Source: a virus
Length of the DNA stretch: 29,215 bases
Virus record (IMG/VR): IMGVR_UViG_3300017917_001143
Span: 1 to 29,215 of that record
Strand: one strand, 5' to 3'
Positions within the stretch are counted from its first letter, which is position 1. Each line of letters begins with the position of its first letter. The notes beneath the pieces are model-generated. The model was given only the letters and a program-made list of their open reading frames with translations, did no database searches and was not told where the DNA came from. Below, in pieces: positions 24,154 to 29,215 of this stretch. Made by a program: the position numbers and the translations under genes.

Positions 24154-24610
24154 GCCCGCATGGAACGACCGCATCACCTGGCGCGGCAAGACGTTCACCC
24201 GCCGCGCCGTCCAGTCGCTGCGCTGGGCCGAGGAGAAGTCCGGCGTGCGGATCGACCCGTCGCAGGGATCGTTCAACTCCGGCGGCGTCGCCGCGTCCGG
24301 CGGCACTCACGACGGGGAGGCCATCGACATCCGGGTCGGCGGTCTCTCCGGCGCCGAGATCGAGCGGCTGGTGATCGCGCTGCGCAAGGCGGGCTGGGCC
24401 GCGTGGTATCGCCGGGCGTCGTCGAGCTGGGGTGCTCACATCCACGCCGTCCCGACCACCGGCATCCTCTCGGCGCAGGCCGCCAATCAGGTGCGCGCCT
24501 TCGACGCGGGCCGCGACGGCCTCGTCGGCAACCGCATCGACCCGACGTGGCGCCCCAAGATCAAGCGCCGCTGGTCGTACAAGCTCGGCAAGCCCGTACC
24601 TCGCGTCTGA
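24146..24610 (+). CDS. Endolysin, M15-type zinc peptidase, 154 aa
   Basis: Cleaves the peptide part of peptidoglycan. Zinc ligand pattern: H55 and D61 in THDGEAIDI, and H100 (or H98) in WGAHIHAV, the layout of D-Ala-D-Ala/L-Ala-D-Glu peptidases of the M15 and hedgehog-like type. The last 45 residues (RAFDAGRDGLVGNRIDPTW and a basic end) may be a wall-binding tail. No signal peptide, so it needs the holin. Starts inside the upstream holin-like gene. No mycolate esterase (LysB-type) gene is seen in the window. Confidence 0.88.
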   Translation: MSKPAWNDRITWRGKTFTRRAVQSLRWAEEKSGVRIDPSQGSFNSGGVAASGGTHDGEAIDIRVGGLSGAEIERLVIALRKAGWAAWYRRASSSWGAHIHAVPTTGILSAQAANQVRAFDAGRDGLVGNRIDPTWRPKIKRRWSYKLGKPVPRV

Positions 24611-24632
24611 CCCGACAGCACCGGGAGGCACC

Positions 24633-24863
24633 GTGGGACTGAAGGATGCACTCGAAACGGAACGGCGCAAGCGCCCCGGCTATCGCTGCACGATCTGCAC
24701 CTTGCTCGACGAGCTACCCGCCGAGGACGCCGAGGCGCTGCGTGAGGCGCTAGGAGACTCCGGCATACAGGGCAGTCAGATAGCACGGGCGCTGCAGTCC
24801 GAGGGGCACACGGTGGCTCAGAACACCGTGACGCGCCATCGCCGCCGGGATTGCTCCGGCTGA
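24633..24863 (+). CDS. Small helix-turn-helix DNA-binding protein, 76 aa
   Basis: The N-terminus is basic (ETERRKRPGYRC) with a CTIC pair at 19-22. The C-terminal half GSQIARALQSEGHTVAQNTVTRHRRR (about 47-72, given here as two parts IARALQSEG and NTVTRHRRR) is a good helix-turn-helix. The GTG start at 24633 has GGGAGG upstream. The stop overlaps the exonuclease start (TGATG). Such proteins occur near DnaQ-like nucleases in actinophages. It may bind phage DNA or act with the nuclease; the exact role is unknown. Confidence 0.75.
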   Translation: MGLKDALETERRKRPGYRCTICTLLDELPAEDAEALREALGDSGIQGSQIARALQSEGHTVAQNTVTRHRRRDCSG

Positions 24864-25630
24864 TGGGGCTCTCTGACCGGCTGCTGGCGCTGGCGCCGCG
24901 TCACAAGGAGCCGCGCATCCTGACGCTGGACATCGAGACCTCGCCGGCGCTGGTCTACGCCTATGGGCTGTACGACCAGAACATCGGGATCAGCCAGGTG
25001 GTCGAGCCGTCGCGGGTGCTGTGCTTCGCCGCGAAGTGGCATCACGCGAACAAGGTCCACACCCACGACGAGCGCGAGGGCCGCGAGCAGATGGTCACCG
25101 CCGCGTGGCACCTGCTTGACGAGGCCGACGTGGTCGTCGGGTACAACCACGTCCGCTTCGACATCCCGCACCTGAACCGGGAGTTCCTCACCCTCGGCCT
25201 CGGCCCGCCGTCCCCGTGGGTCGACGTCGACCTGCTCTCCGTCGCCCGGCGCCGCTTCAAGTTCCTGTCCAACAAGCTCGGCTACGTCACCGAGGCCACC
25301 GGCCTGCCGACGAAACTCGACACCGGCGGCATGTCCCTGTGGCGCGACGTGCTCGCTGGGGACGAGCGGGCGTGGGGCAAGTTCATCCGCTACTGCGCCA
25401 ACGACGTGCGGATCACCGAGCAGCTCTTCGACCTGCTGCGGGACTGGATCACCATTCCGCACGCCGGTCAGTGGACCCGCGACCGCGAGTGCTGCTTCCG
25501 CTGCGGCTCGTCCTCCCTGACCCTCATCGGGCTCGTCTACGGCAAGACCACCGCGTACCCGAAACTCTCCTGCGACGACTGCGGCGCCTGGAACAAGGTG
25601 CTGCGCAACGGCGACACGAGGCCCGCATGA
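24863..25630 (+). CDS. DEDDy 3'-5' exonuclease with C-terminal zinc ribbon, 255 aa
   Basis: RNase H-like exonuclease fold. Motif I is LDIETSP (D23, E25), motif II YNHVRFD (D100), motif III Y177-x3-D181 (RYCAND), giving the full DEDDy set. Residues 210-240 form a zinc ribbon with C211/C214 and C237/C240. The sequence is close to DnaQ/PolB-type exonuclease domains, but no polymerase is seen here. It is located in the late operon after the endolysin, which is unusual for a DNA-processing enzyme. It could trim packaged or host DNA, or act late in recombination. The overlap with the HTH gene suggests they work together. Confidence 0.85.
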   Translation: MGLSDRLLALAPRHKEPRILTLDIETSPALVYAYGLYDQNIGISQVVEPSRVLCFAAKWHHANKVHTHDEREGREQMVTAAWHLLDEADVVVGYNHVRFDIPHLNREFLTLGLGPPSPWVDVDLLSVARRRFKFLSNKLGYVTEATGLPTKLDTGGMSLWRDVLAGDERAWGKFIRYCANDVRITEQLFDLLRDWITIPHAGQWTRDRECCFRCGSSSLTLIGLVYGKTTAYPKLSCDDCGAWNKVLRNGDTRPA

Positions 25631-25833
25631 GCCACGACCGATGCTGCCCCCTCGACAACCCGGCGCTGGAGTGCGCCGTCTGCGACGCGATAGCCGCGGC
25701 GCGCTCGGAGGAGAAGGCCACCGCGCAGGCCGTATGGAAGGCCAACCTGCACGCGATTGAGTCCCGCAACTACCTTGCGGGCTACCGGGACCGCGACGAG
25801 CGCAGGCCCATCGCGTCGTGGGTGGAGCAGTAG
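25627..25833 (+). CDS. Hypothetical protein with Cys-rich N-terminus, 68 aa
   Basis: Starts MSHDRCCPLDNPALECAVCDAI, so four cysteines lie in the first 20 residues (C6, C7, C16, C19) and could bind zinc. The rest is a charged helix ending RPIASWVEQ. ATG at 25627 overlaps the exonuclease stop by 4 nt. No known family. The coupling suggests an accessory to the nuclease or DNA-binding protein. Confidence 0.7.
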   Translation: MSHDRCCPLDNPALECAVCDAIAAARSEEKATAQAVWKANLHAIESRNYLAGYRDRDERRPIASWVEQ

Positions 25834-26051
25834 TGCCGACCCGCGTGCGCGTCGGTGACGTGGAAGTGCGCGTCGAGGCCGACCTGACCAGCAAGCAACT
25901 CACCCGGCTGCTGCGCATCTGCGCGGGCATCCAACTAGGGCTGGCGGAAGCCAGTCCTCCGGAGGAGCGCCCACCCATCGGCTTCACCGTCATCACCGAG
26001 CGGGAGGCCGAGGCGCTCGCCGAGCCACCTGACTATGACGACGAGGAATGA
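25833..26051 (+). CDS. Hypothetical protein, 72 aa
   Basis: Last gene of the late operon. GTG at 25833 shares one base with the previous stop (TAGTG). Starts with a strand-rich PTRVRVGDVEVRVEADL, then a helix TSKQLTRLLRICAGIQLGL, and a Pro/Glu-rich acidic end. No domain recognised. It is followed by tandem hairpins. Confidence 0.7.
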   Translation: MPTRVRVGDVEVRVEADLTSKQLTRLLRICAGIQLGLAEASPPEERPPIGFTVITEREAEALAEPPDYDDEE

Positions 26052-26074
26052 CCCCGCGTTGGGAAGCGCGGCAG

Positions 26075-26101
26075 GACCGCCGCTGTGAGCGGACGGCGGT
26101 C
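26075..26101 (+). terminator. First hairpin after the late operon
   Basis: An 8-bp perfect stem, GACCGCCG (26075-26082) with CGGCGGTC (26094-26101), with an 11-nt loop, 24 nt after the last late gene. It has no T-run and probably works with the larger hairpin next to it. Confidence 0.6.
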
Positions 26102-26103
26102 GA

Positions 26104-26152
26104 CAACGACACCCCCTACCTAGCCCACGAGGCCGGGTAGGGGGTTTCGTTG
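26104..26152. terminator. Strong bidirectional terminator between late operon and integrase
   Basis: The core stem pairs 26112-26125 with 26131-26144 (one mismatch, one wobble, loop CACGA). Outer bases extend pairing to 26104 and 26152 with one mismatch. TTTCGTT follows on the plus strand. It lies between convergent genes (integrase stop at 26156), so it probably ends both transcripts. Confidence 0.88.
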
Positions 26153-26155
26153 CGT

Positions 26156-26947
26156 CTACGCCACCGCGAGCACCGCGGCCCGCATGGAGTCCTCGTTGGG
26201 CCGCACGTAGCGGCTGGTCGTGACCGGGTCGGCGTGCCCGAGGAGCTGCTGGACGGCCCGCAGGTCGTGAGTGGCGTCGTACCAGCGGGTCGCGGCGTAC
26301 CGGCGCAGGTCGTGGGTGCTGTACGGCTCCCCGAGGGCGCGGGTGACGAGCCGCTGAATGGTCTCGGGGGTGACGTGCTGGCCGGGCTTGACGTGGCTCG
26401 GGAACGCCCAACCGTGGTGGGCCAGCAGGTCGTCGCAGTAGGGCCGCAGCCGCGGGTGCATCGGGATGCGCCGCTCCTTGGAGCCCTTGCCGACGATGAC
26501 CAGGTCGTCGCCGTCGATGCAGTCCGAGCTGAACGTGGCGATCTCCTCTCGGCGCAGGCCGGCGCGGCTCCCGAGCAGCAGCGCGAGCCGGGTCCGGTCG
26601 TCCGCGAGCAGGATGGCGCGGTCCAGGTGGCCGGAGGACAGCGCCGGGCGGGACCGCTCGTGCGTCTTGACCGAGCGGACCATCGCCGCGGGGTTGTGGT
26701 CGAGGTAGCCCATGCCGACCGCGAAGTGGTAGAAGGACTTGATGGCCGACAGGTGCCCGGCCCGCTGCCACGGGGAGCCCGTGAGGCTCCGCAGGTGGTC
26801 GAGGATGTCGTCGGTGGTCACCGCGAGGAGGTCGCGGTCACGGGCGAACGTGCCGAGGGTATAGCGGCGGTTGCGGATCGTGTTGGGCGACAGGTTGCCC
26901 GAAGCCAGCCAGTCGAGCCATGCAGCCGTGAGCTGCGCGTTAGTCAT
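26156..26947 (-). CDS. int: Tyrosine-type integrase, 263 aa
   Basis: Inserts the phage into the host chromosome by site-specific recombination. Full catalytic set: R132 (GLRREE), K157 (GKGSKER), H212-x2-R215 (HDLRRYAATRWY), H238 (LLGHADP) and Tyr nucleophile Y247 (TTSRYV). The N-terminal core-binding domain (about 1-95, with a SAM-like helix set) is present. At 263 aa it is short, and no separate arm-type DNA-binding domain precedes it, so it resembles simple recombinases of the XerC/D size. The start ATG at 26947 has GGGGGTGG upstream. It lies downstream of the repressor, same strand, with an 88-bp gap. The host att site is not identifiable here. Confidence 0.94.
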   Translation of the reverse strand: MTNAQLTAAWLDWLASGNLSPNTIRNRRYTLGTFARDRDLLAVTTDDILDHLRSLTGSPWQRAGHLSAIKSFYHFAVGMGYLDHNPAAMVRSVKTHERSRPALSSGHLDRAILLADDRTRLALLLGSRAGLRREEIATFSSDCIDGDDLVIVGKGSKERRIPMHPRLRPYCDDLLAHHGWAFPSHVKPGQHVTPETIQRLVTRALGEPYSTHDLRRYAATRWYDATHDLRAVQQLLGHADPVTTSRYVRPNEDSMRAAVLAVA

Positions 26948-26969
26948 CGTCCACCCCCGTAGTTGAGTC

Positions 26970-26985
26970 CATCGTTTCTACGATG
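26970..26985. promoter_or_regulatory. Inverted repeat upstream of integrase
   Basis: CATCGT-TTCT-ACGATG is a perfect 6-bp inverted repeat 23 bp before the integrase start. Its right part, CTACGATG, resembles the CTACGCATG element at the switch with one base missing. It could be an operator for integrase control or a small RNA hairpin. Function is inferred. Confidence 0.4.
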
Positions 26986-26991
26986 CGGGCT

Positions 26992-27001
26992 GGGGGGGGG
27001 G
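26992..27001. repeat. Run of ten G
   Basis: An uninterrupted G10 tract lies between the integrase start and the repressor stop. Such runs are error-prone for polymerases and sequencers, so its true length is uncertain. Confidence 0.7.
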
Positions 27002-27035
27002 CAAGCCGCAGATGGGCATATCTCGGACATGCCCG

Positions 27036-27401
27036 CTATGCGGCTTTGTGAAGCCTCCGGGTCGGGGCCGGGCGGCCCCCGCGTGGGAAAGGGACAAGTG
27101 CCCCGGAACCTGTGGACAGCGCGTTAAGCCGATGCATGACGCTTTCCCCGTCCCCCGGACGCGGGACGTCCAGCCCGAGCAACCACGACGCAGACACGCC
27201 CGTCATCCGCTCGACGGCCTGGCAGACCTCCACCAGATGGCGGGGCCGATTGTTGTCCGCCTCCCACTGGCTGTACGCCCGCGAGTCCTCGCCGATAGCT
27301 GCGGCGAAGTCACGCTGCGTCATCCCCGTCAGGCGACGTGCCTTGCGCAGCCTGTCACCGAAGGTCCACTCCGGCACCGTCTGGATCGCTTGGACTGTCA
27401 T
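27036..27401 (-). CDS. XRE/Cro-CI-type repressor, 121 aa
   Basis: Probable immunity repressor that keeps the lytic genes off. A helix-turn-helix of the XRE type covers about residues 14-65 (FGDRLRKARRLTGMTQRDFA, then IGEDSRAYSQWE and later GVSASWLLG). After about residue 70 the tail is short, Gly/Arg/Pro-rich and without a peptidase domain, so SOS-type self-cleavage is unlikely. I chose ATG at 27401 because a -35/-10 pair places transcription start on its first base; an ATG at 27428 would add 9 residues but has no site. It faces away from the excisionase-like gene and precedes integrase on the same strand. Confidence 0.88.
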   Translation of the reverse strand: MTVQAIQTVPEWTFGDRLRKARRLTGMTQRDFAAAIGEDSRAYSQWEADNNRPRHLVEVCQAVERMTGVSASWLLGLDVPRPGDGESVMHRLNALSTGSGALVPFPRGGRPAPTRRLHKAA

Positions 27402-27437
27402 ACCTAAAGCGTATGCATCCCTAGGCATCGCGGTCAA
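27401..27437 (-). promoter_or_regulatory. Leaderless promoter for the repressor
   Basis: On the minus strand, TTGACC (27437-27432) and TACGCT (27413-27408) are separated by 18 bases. The first base of the repressor ATG (27401) lies 7 nt after the -10, so the transcript would begin at the start codon. The element ATGCATACG overlaps the -10. Confidence 0.6.
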
Positions 27438-27515
27438 TATCTAGAAACTTTGCGAATGTGCTTGACACCGCAAGTCTATGCATGCGTAGTCTAAGCCCCA
27501 TGAAATCTACGCATG
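27410..27515. promoter_or_regulatory. Cluster of CTAYGCATG operator-like elements
   Basis: Related elements: GTATGCAT at 27411-27418 over the repressor -10; CTATGCATGCGTAG at 27476-27489, an imperfect palindrome, over the spacer and -10 of the rightward promoter; and CTACGCATG at 27507-27515 just inside the rightward gene. CATGCGTAG (27481-27489) and CTACGCATG (27507-27515) form a perfect 9-bp inverted repeat with 17 bp between. The layout fits repressor or excisionase binding at both promoters. Confidence 0.6.
27462..27500 (+). promoter_or_regulatory. Leaderless promoter for the rightward early operon
   Basis: TTGACA at 27462-27467 is a perfect -35; the best -10 is TAGTCT at 27487-27492 (19-base spacer). 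The A of the ATG at 27500 lies 8 nt past the -10, so the mRNA would be leaderless. No ribosome-binding site is seen upstream of this ATG, in agreement. Confidence 0.6.
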
Positions 27516-27685
27516 ATGAGAAGGGCACGCTGCGGCTGTCTGAGGCTGCGTCGCTTCTCGGAGTCCACCCGGACACCCTGCGCCGATGGGCCGATGCCGG
27601 TCAAGTGCCGTGCACCCGCACGCCCGGTGGTGAGCGCCGCTTCCTGCGCTCCGACATCGACGCCGTCTTCAGCACCACCTCCTGA
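27500..27685 (+). CDS. MerR/excisionase-type helix-turn-helix protein, 61 aa
   Basis: A small DNA-binding protein, either the excisionase or the Cro-like partner of the switch. LRLSEAASLLGVHPDTLRRWADAGQVPCTRT (in pieces LRLSEAASLLGV and HPDTLRRWADAG) is a MerR/BldC-type helix-turn-helix, and PGGERRFLRSDIDAVF is its usual wing and closing helix. The start ATG at 27500 fits a leaderless transcript; ATG at 27482 and GTG at 27458 are in frame but would fall inside the promoter. It is the first rightward gene opposite the repressor, and a perfect hairpin follows it. Confidence 0.85.
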   Translation: MKSTHDEKGTLRLSEAASLLGVHPDTLRRWADAGQVPCTRTPGGERRFLRSDIDAVFSTTS

Positions 27686-27687
27686 CC

Positions 27688-27729
27688 ACCCGGCGGCGGC
27701 ATGCCGCCCCCGTCTAGCCGCCGCCGGGT
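27688..27729 (+). terminator. Hairpin after the excisionase-like gene
   Basis: A perfect 13-bp stem, ACCCGGCGGCGGC (27688-27700) with GCCGCCGCCGGGT (27717-27729), loop 16 nt. GGCGGC-AT-GCCGCC can also fold as an alternative inner hairpin. No T-run follows. It may attenuate early transcription past the first gene. Confidence 0.65.
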
Positions 27730-27749
27730 CTCCATCCCTAGGAGTGACC

Positions 27750-27965
27750 ATGAACGACACCACCCTCGCCGTCATCACGGCGCTGTCCCTGCTGCTCACC
27801 GTCTGCACGGTGCTCGCGTATGAGCGCCACCTGTCCCGCCTGCGCTGGGAGCTGGAGGAGGCCAAGGCCGACGCCGACCTGGCCGTGGACCTCCTCGTCG
27901 AGCAGGCCAAGCAGCGGCACCCCGCCGGGCAGTACGGCGGCGGCAACCTGCGGGTCGTGAAGTGA
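27750..27965 (+). CDS. Small membrane protein with coiled coil, 71 aa
   Basis: One N-terminal membrane span (LAVITALSLLLTVCTVLAY, about 6-24), then a charged helix (RLRWELEEAKADADLAVDLL) likely to be coiled coil, and a Gly-rich end. The start ATG at 27750 lies behind TAGGAGT. The stop overlaps the next ATG (TGATG). Unknown role; small early membrane proteins in temperate actinophages often act in exclusion or membrane remodelling, but nothing here proves it. Confidence 0.72.
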   Translation: MNDTTLAVITALSLLLTVCTVLAYERHLSRLRWELEEAKADADLAVDLLVEQAKQRHPAGQYGGGNLRVVK

Positions 27966-28135
27966 TGACCCACGCCTGCGCCTACTGCGGGCGCCCGCTC
28001 ATGCCGATGACCGGCGAGCGGATCGGGCCGGTGCGGTTCTGCGCCAACACCTGCGTGCGGGAGTGGTTCTCCCTGCCCCGCCATGACCGTCGGCACGCGG
28101 CGCGCCCCGTGGCGTGGGAGCGGAGGGCGTCGTGA
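27965..28135 (+). CDS. Small zinc-finger protein, 56 aa
   Basis: Four cysteines form a likely zinc site: C5 and C8 (CAYC) with C26 and C30 (CANTC). The rest is basic and Arg/His-rich (RHDRRHAARP). ATG at 27965 overlaps the upstream stop, and its own stop overlaps the next GTG (GTGA). The protein is similar in layout to small phage FCS/MYM-like fingers. Nucleic acid or protein binding is possible; function unknown. Confidence 0.72.
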   Translation: MTHACAYCGRPLMPMTGERIGPVRFCANTCVREWFSLPRHDRRHAARPVAWERRAS

Positions 28136-28341
28136 GCGACCCCACCATCCTCGGCGCCGCCGTGTTCTTCATCGGTGTGGGAGTCCTCGTCGCGGGCTGC
28201 TACCTCGTCACCGCATGGCTGCGTGAGCGCGCCTACCAGCGCTGGGTCGAGCAGCAGTACGCGGACGCCTGGCAGCGCGCCCACCGGCGTCACCAGCACG
28301 ACGACCGGCACACCCACGAGCGCGAAGGAGCGCCCGAGTGA
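28132..28341 (+). CDS. Small membrane protein with His-rich tail, 69 aa
   Basis: GTG at 28132 overlaps the previous stop by 4 nt. One membrane span (TILGAAVFFIGVGVLVAGCYLV, about 5-26, in parts AAVFFIGVGVLVAG) is followed by a charged cytoplasmic tail with many His and Arg (HRRHQHDDRHTHERE), which could bind metal or acidic partners. No family recognised. The GTGA junction couples it to the lysozyme-like gene downstream. Confidence 0.7.
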   Translation: MSDPTILGAAVFFIGVGVLVAGCYLVTAWLRERAYQRWVEQQYADAWQRAHRRHQHDDRHTHEREGAPE

Positions 28342-28805
28342 TCGACACCATCATCGCTGCTGGGCTGGAGGTTGCCAGCAACACCGACGACCGGCAGTTC
28401 GCCGTGCAGCGGCCCAGCCGCAGCGTCAGCGCGATCCGACGCGCCAGCGACTTCGGCAAGTGGCGCCCGTTCGCCACCTGCGTCCTCGCAAGAGAGTCCG
28501 GTGCGACGCCTGACCGCCGGCAGTCCGGGGTAGGCGCCCGCAACCCGAGCTCATCTGCGAGTGGTCGCTGGCAGATGCTCAGCCCGTGGCAGGACGGCGG
28601 CGCGTGGAACGTGCAGAAGCGCCTCGTCCGCTACGGCCTGCCCAAGTCGCAGGCGCGTGAGGTCCGCGTCTACCTGCAGCGCACCCCGATCAACAAGTGG
28701 CACGGACTGTTCCAGGACATCGCCGCGCTGGAGACCCTGGACTCCGGCGGCTGGCGGCACTGGTACGCGCCGGGCTCGCGCTGCAACGGGCTGGTGGCGC
28801 GATGA
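28338..28805 (+). CDS. Lysozyme/transglycosylase-like protein, 155 aa
   Basis: Residues about 47-100 resemble a transglycosylase/resuscitation-factor core. The putative catalytic Glu is E53 in LARESGATPD, followed by NPSSSASGRWQML (69-81), the usual Ser-Gly-x-x-Gln loop, and a C-terminal GGWRHWYAPGSRCNGL. C48 and C149 could form a disulphide, typical of secreted wall enzymes, but there is no signal peptide. It lies in the early operon, far from holin and endolysin. It could be delivered by other means or act on the cell wall late. Activity is inferred from motifs only. Confidence 0.72.
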   Translation: MIDTIIAAGLEVASNTDDRQFAVQRPSRSVSAIRRASDFGKWRPFATCVLARESGATPDRRQSGVGARNPSSSASGRWQMLSPWQDGGAWNVQKRLVRYGLPKSQAREVRVYLQRTPINKWHGLFQDIAALETLDSGGWRHWYAPGSRCNGLVAR

Positions 28806-29110
28806 CTGACATCCAGCGGTGGGCACCGGGCGGCTCGTCGTCAACGGGCTACGTCATGCTCAACGCAGATGACGGCCATTACGTCCTCTACGCCGACCAT
28901 GTGGAGGCGCTCGACGCTGCGGTCGAAGCGACACGAGCACGGGCCTACACCCTCATGGGCGCAGCCATCCAGAACGGGATAGATGCAGAGCGCAAGCGTA
29001 TTCACTTCGCCATCGACGACCTAGTCAACGGAGACGTTCTTGACATTTCGCTACGGGAGCACCGCGCCGTGCTGGAGGCCATCTACGAGAACGGAGACAG
29101 CGATGAGTGA
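28802..29110 (+). CDS. Hypothetical early protein, paralogue A, 102 aa
   Basis: Starts MTDIQRWAPGG and continues with a strand pair DGHYVLYADHVEALDAA, then a long charged helix and an acidic end (ENGDSDE). This family (M-x-DIQRW and a VLY-x-DH-x-EA motif) is shared with the next gene, so the two are tandem duplicates. The ATG at 28802 overlaps the upstream stop (ATGA), and its end overlaps the next gene by 8 nt. No enzymatic motif; function unknown. Confidence 0.75.
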   Translation: MTDIQRWAPGGSSSTGYVMLNADDGHYVLYADHVEALDAAVEATRARAYTLMGAAIQNGIDAERKRIHFAIDDLVNGDVLDISLREHRAVLEAIYENGDSDE

Positions 29111-29215
29111 CATCCAGCGGTGGGAGGACGACTACTTCCGTTACGAGGGGGACCAGATGACAGAGGACCCCGAGGGCAGGTTCGTCCTCTACACCGACCA
29201 CGCGGAGGCGGTCGC
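29103..29215 (+). CDS. Hypothetical early protein, paralogue B, cut by window end
   Basis: Only the first 37 codons are inside the window. It starts MSDIQRWEDDYF and includes GRFVLYTDHAEAV, matching paralogue A at both the N-terminal DIQRW and the VLY-DH-EA block. Starts 8 nt before the end of A. The rest lies beyond 29215, so length and function cannot be given. Confidence 0.7.
   Translation, partial: MSDIQRWEDDYFRYEGDQMTEDPEGRFVLYTDHAEAV

Noticed and set aside
24146-26051. Second lysis enzyme for mycolate-bearing hosts (LysB-type esterase).
   Set aside because: No gene in this region has a GxSxG-type hydrolase motif or suitable length.
26948-27035. attP core.
   Set aside because: The gap next to integrase is a natural place for it, but without a host sequence no shared core can be shown.
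27402-27428. Upstream ATG (27428) as the repressor start.
   Set aside because: It lacks a ribosome-binding site, and the promoter boxes place the RNA start at 27401. It remains possible if another promoter exists.
27112-27444. Plus-strand frame over the repressor.
   Set aside because: The minus strand codes for a convincing XRE repressor; the plus frame has only low-complexity Ser/Pro/Arg sequence.
1-29215. tRNA genes and insertion sequences.
   Set aside because: No cloverleaf with a GTTC-type arm and no transposase or terminal inverted repeats were seen; not a formal scan.

Overview
The window reads as most of a temperate siphovirus (long-tailed, HK97-type) genome infecting a high-GC Gram-positive, probably an actinobacterium. 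The evidence is the uniformly high GC, frequent GTG starts, many 1-, 4- and 8-nt gene overlaps, the virion gene order, and two divergent promoters that appear to be leaderless. I cannot name the host. Integrase lies between the late operon and the early genes rather than at an edge, so this is the free (circularised or packaged) gene order, not an integrated prophage cut at its att sites.

Layout. 1-1680: a short leftward hypothetical gene, then a ParB-domain/DNA methyltransferase fusion. 1673-9225: packaging and head module (small and large terminase, a tiny membrane protein, portal, three extra virion-type genes, prohead protease, major capsid protein), closed by a strong hairpin at 9248-9284. 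9333-13171: an accessory island of one GT-B glycosyltransferase, one Rossmann-fold epimerase/reductase and two GT-A-like glycosyltransferases, with an HNH endonuclease gene spliced in with 4-nt overlaps on both sides. 13168-17163: connector, tail terminator-like protein, tail tube, a tail-assembly chaperone pair linked by a clear -1 frameshift signal, a gp10-like protein and a short tape measure. 17160-23622: minor tail, seven-bladed propeller-like, BppU-like and repeat-bearing fibre proteins. 23663-26051: holin-like proteins, an M15-type endolysin, then a small HTH protein, a DEDDy exonuclease with a zinc ribbon and two small unknowns, ending in tandem hairpins at 26075-26152.

26156-27685 is the lysogeny switch: tyrosine integrase and XRE repressor leftward, a MerR/excisionase-type HTH protein rightward. 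The 98-bp divergent gap has a repeated operator-like motif. 27750-29215 starts the rightward early operon with small membrane, zinc-finger and unknown proteins, a lysozyme/transglycosylase-like protein, and two tandem paralogues, the last cut by the window end.

How it fits together: the repressor and excisionase-like protein should decide between integration and lytic growth. The single rightward late operon builds head, neck, tail and fibres and then lyses the cell. The glycosylation island sits directly behind the capsid gene and probably decorates the virion. That island (with its HNH invader), the repeat-protein insertion between portal and protease, the frameshift signal, and the leaderless divergent switch are the most interesting parts. 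No tRNA, CRISPR array or insertion sequence was seen, and no stretch over 300 bases lacks a gene.
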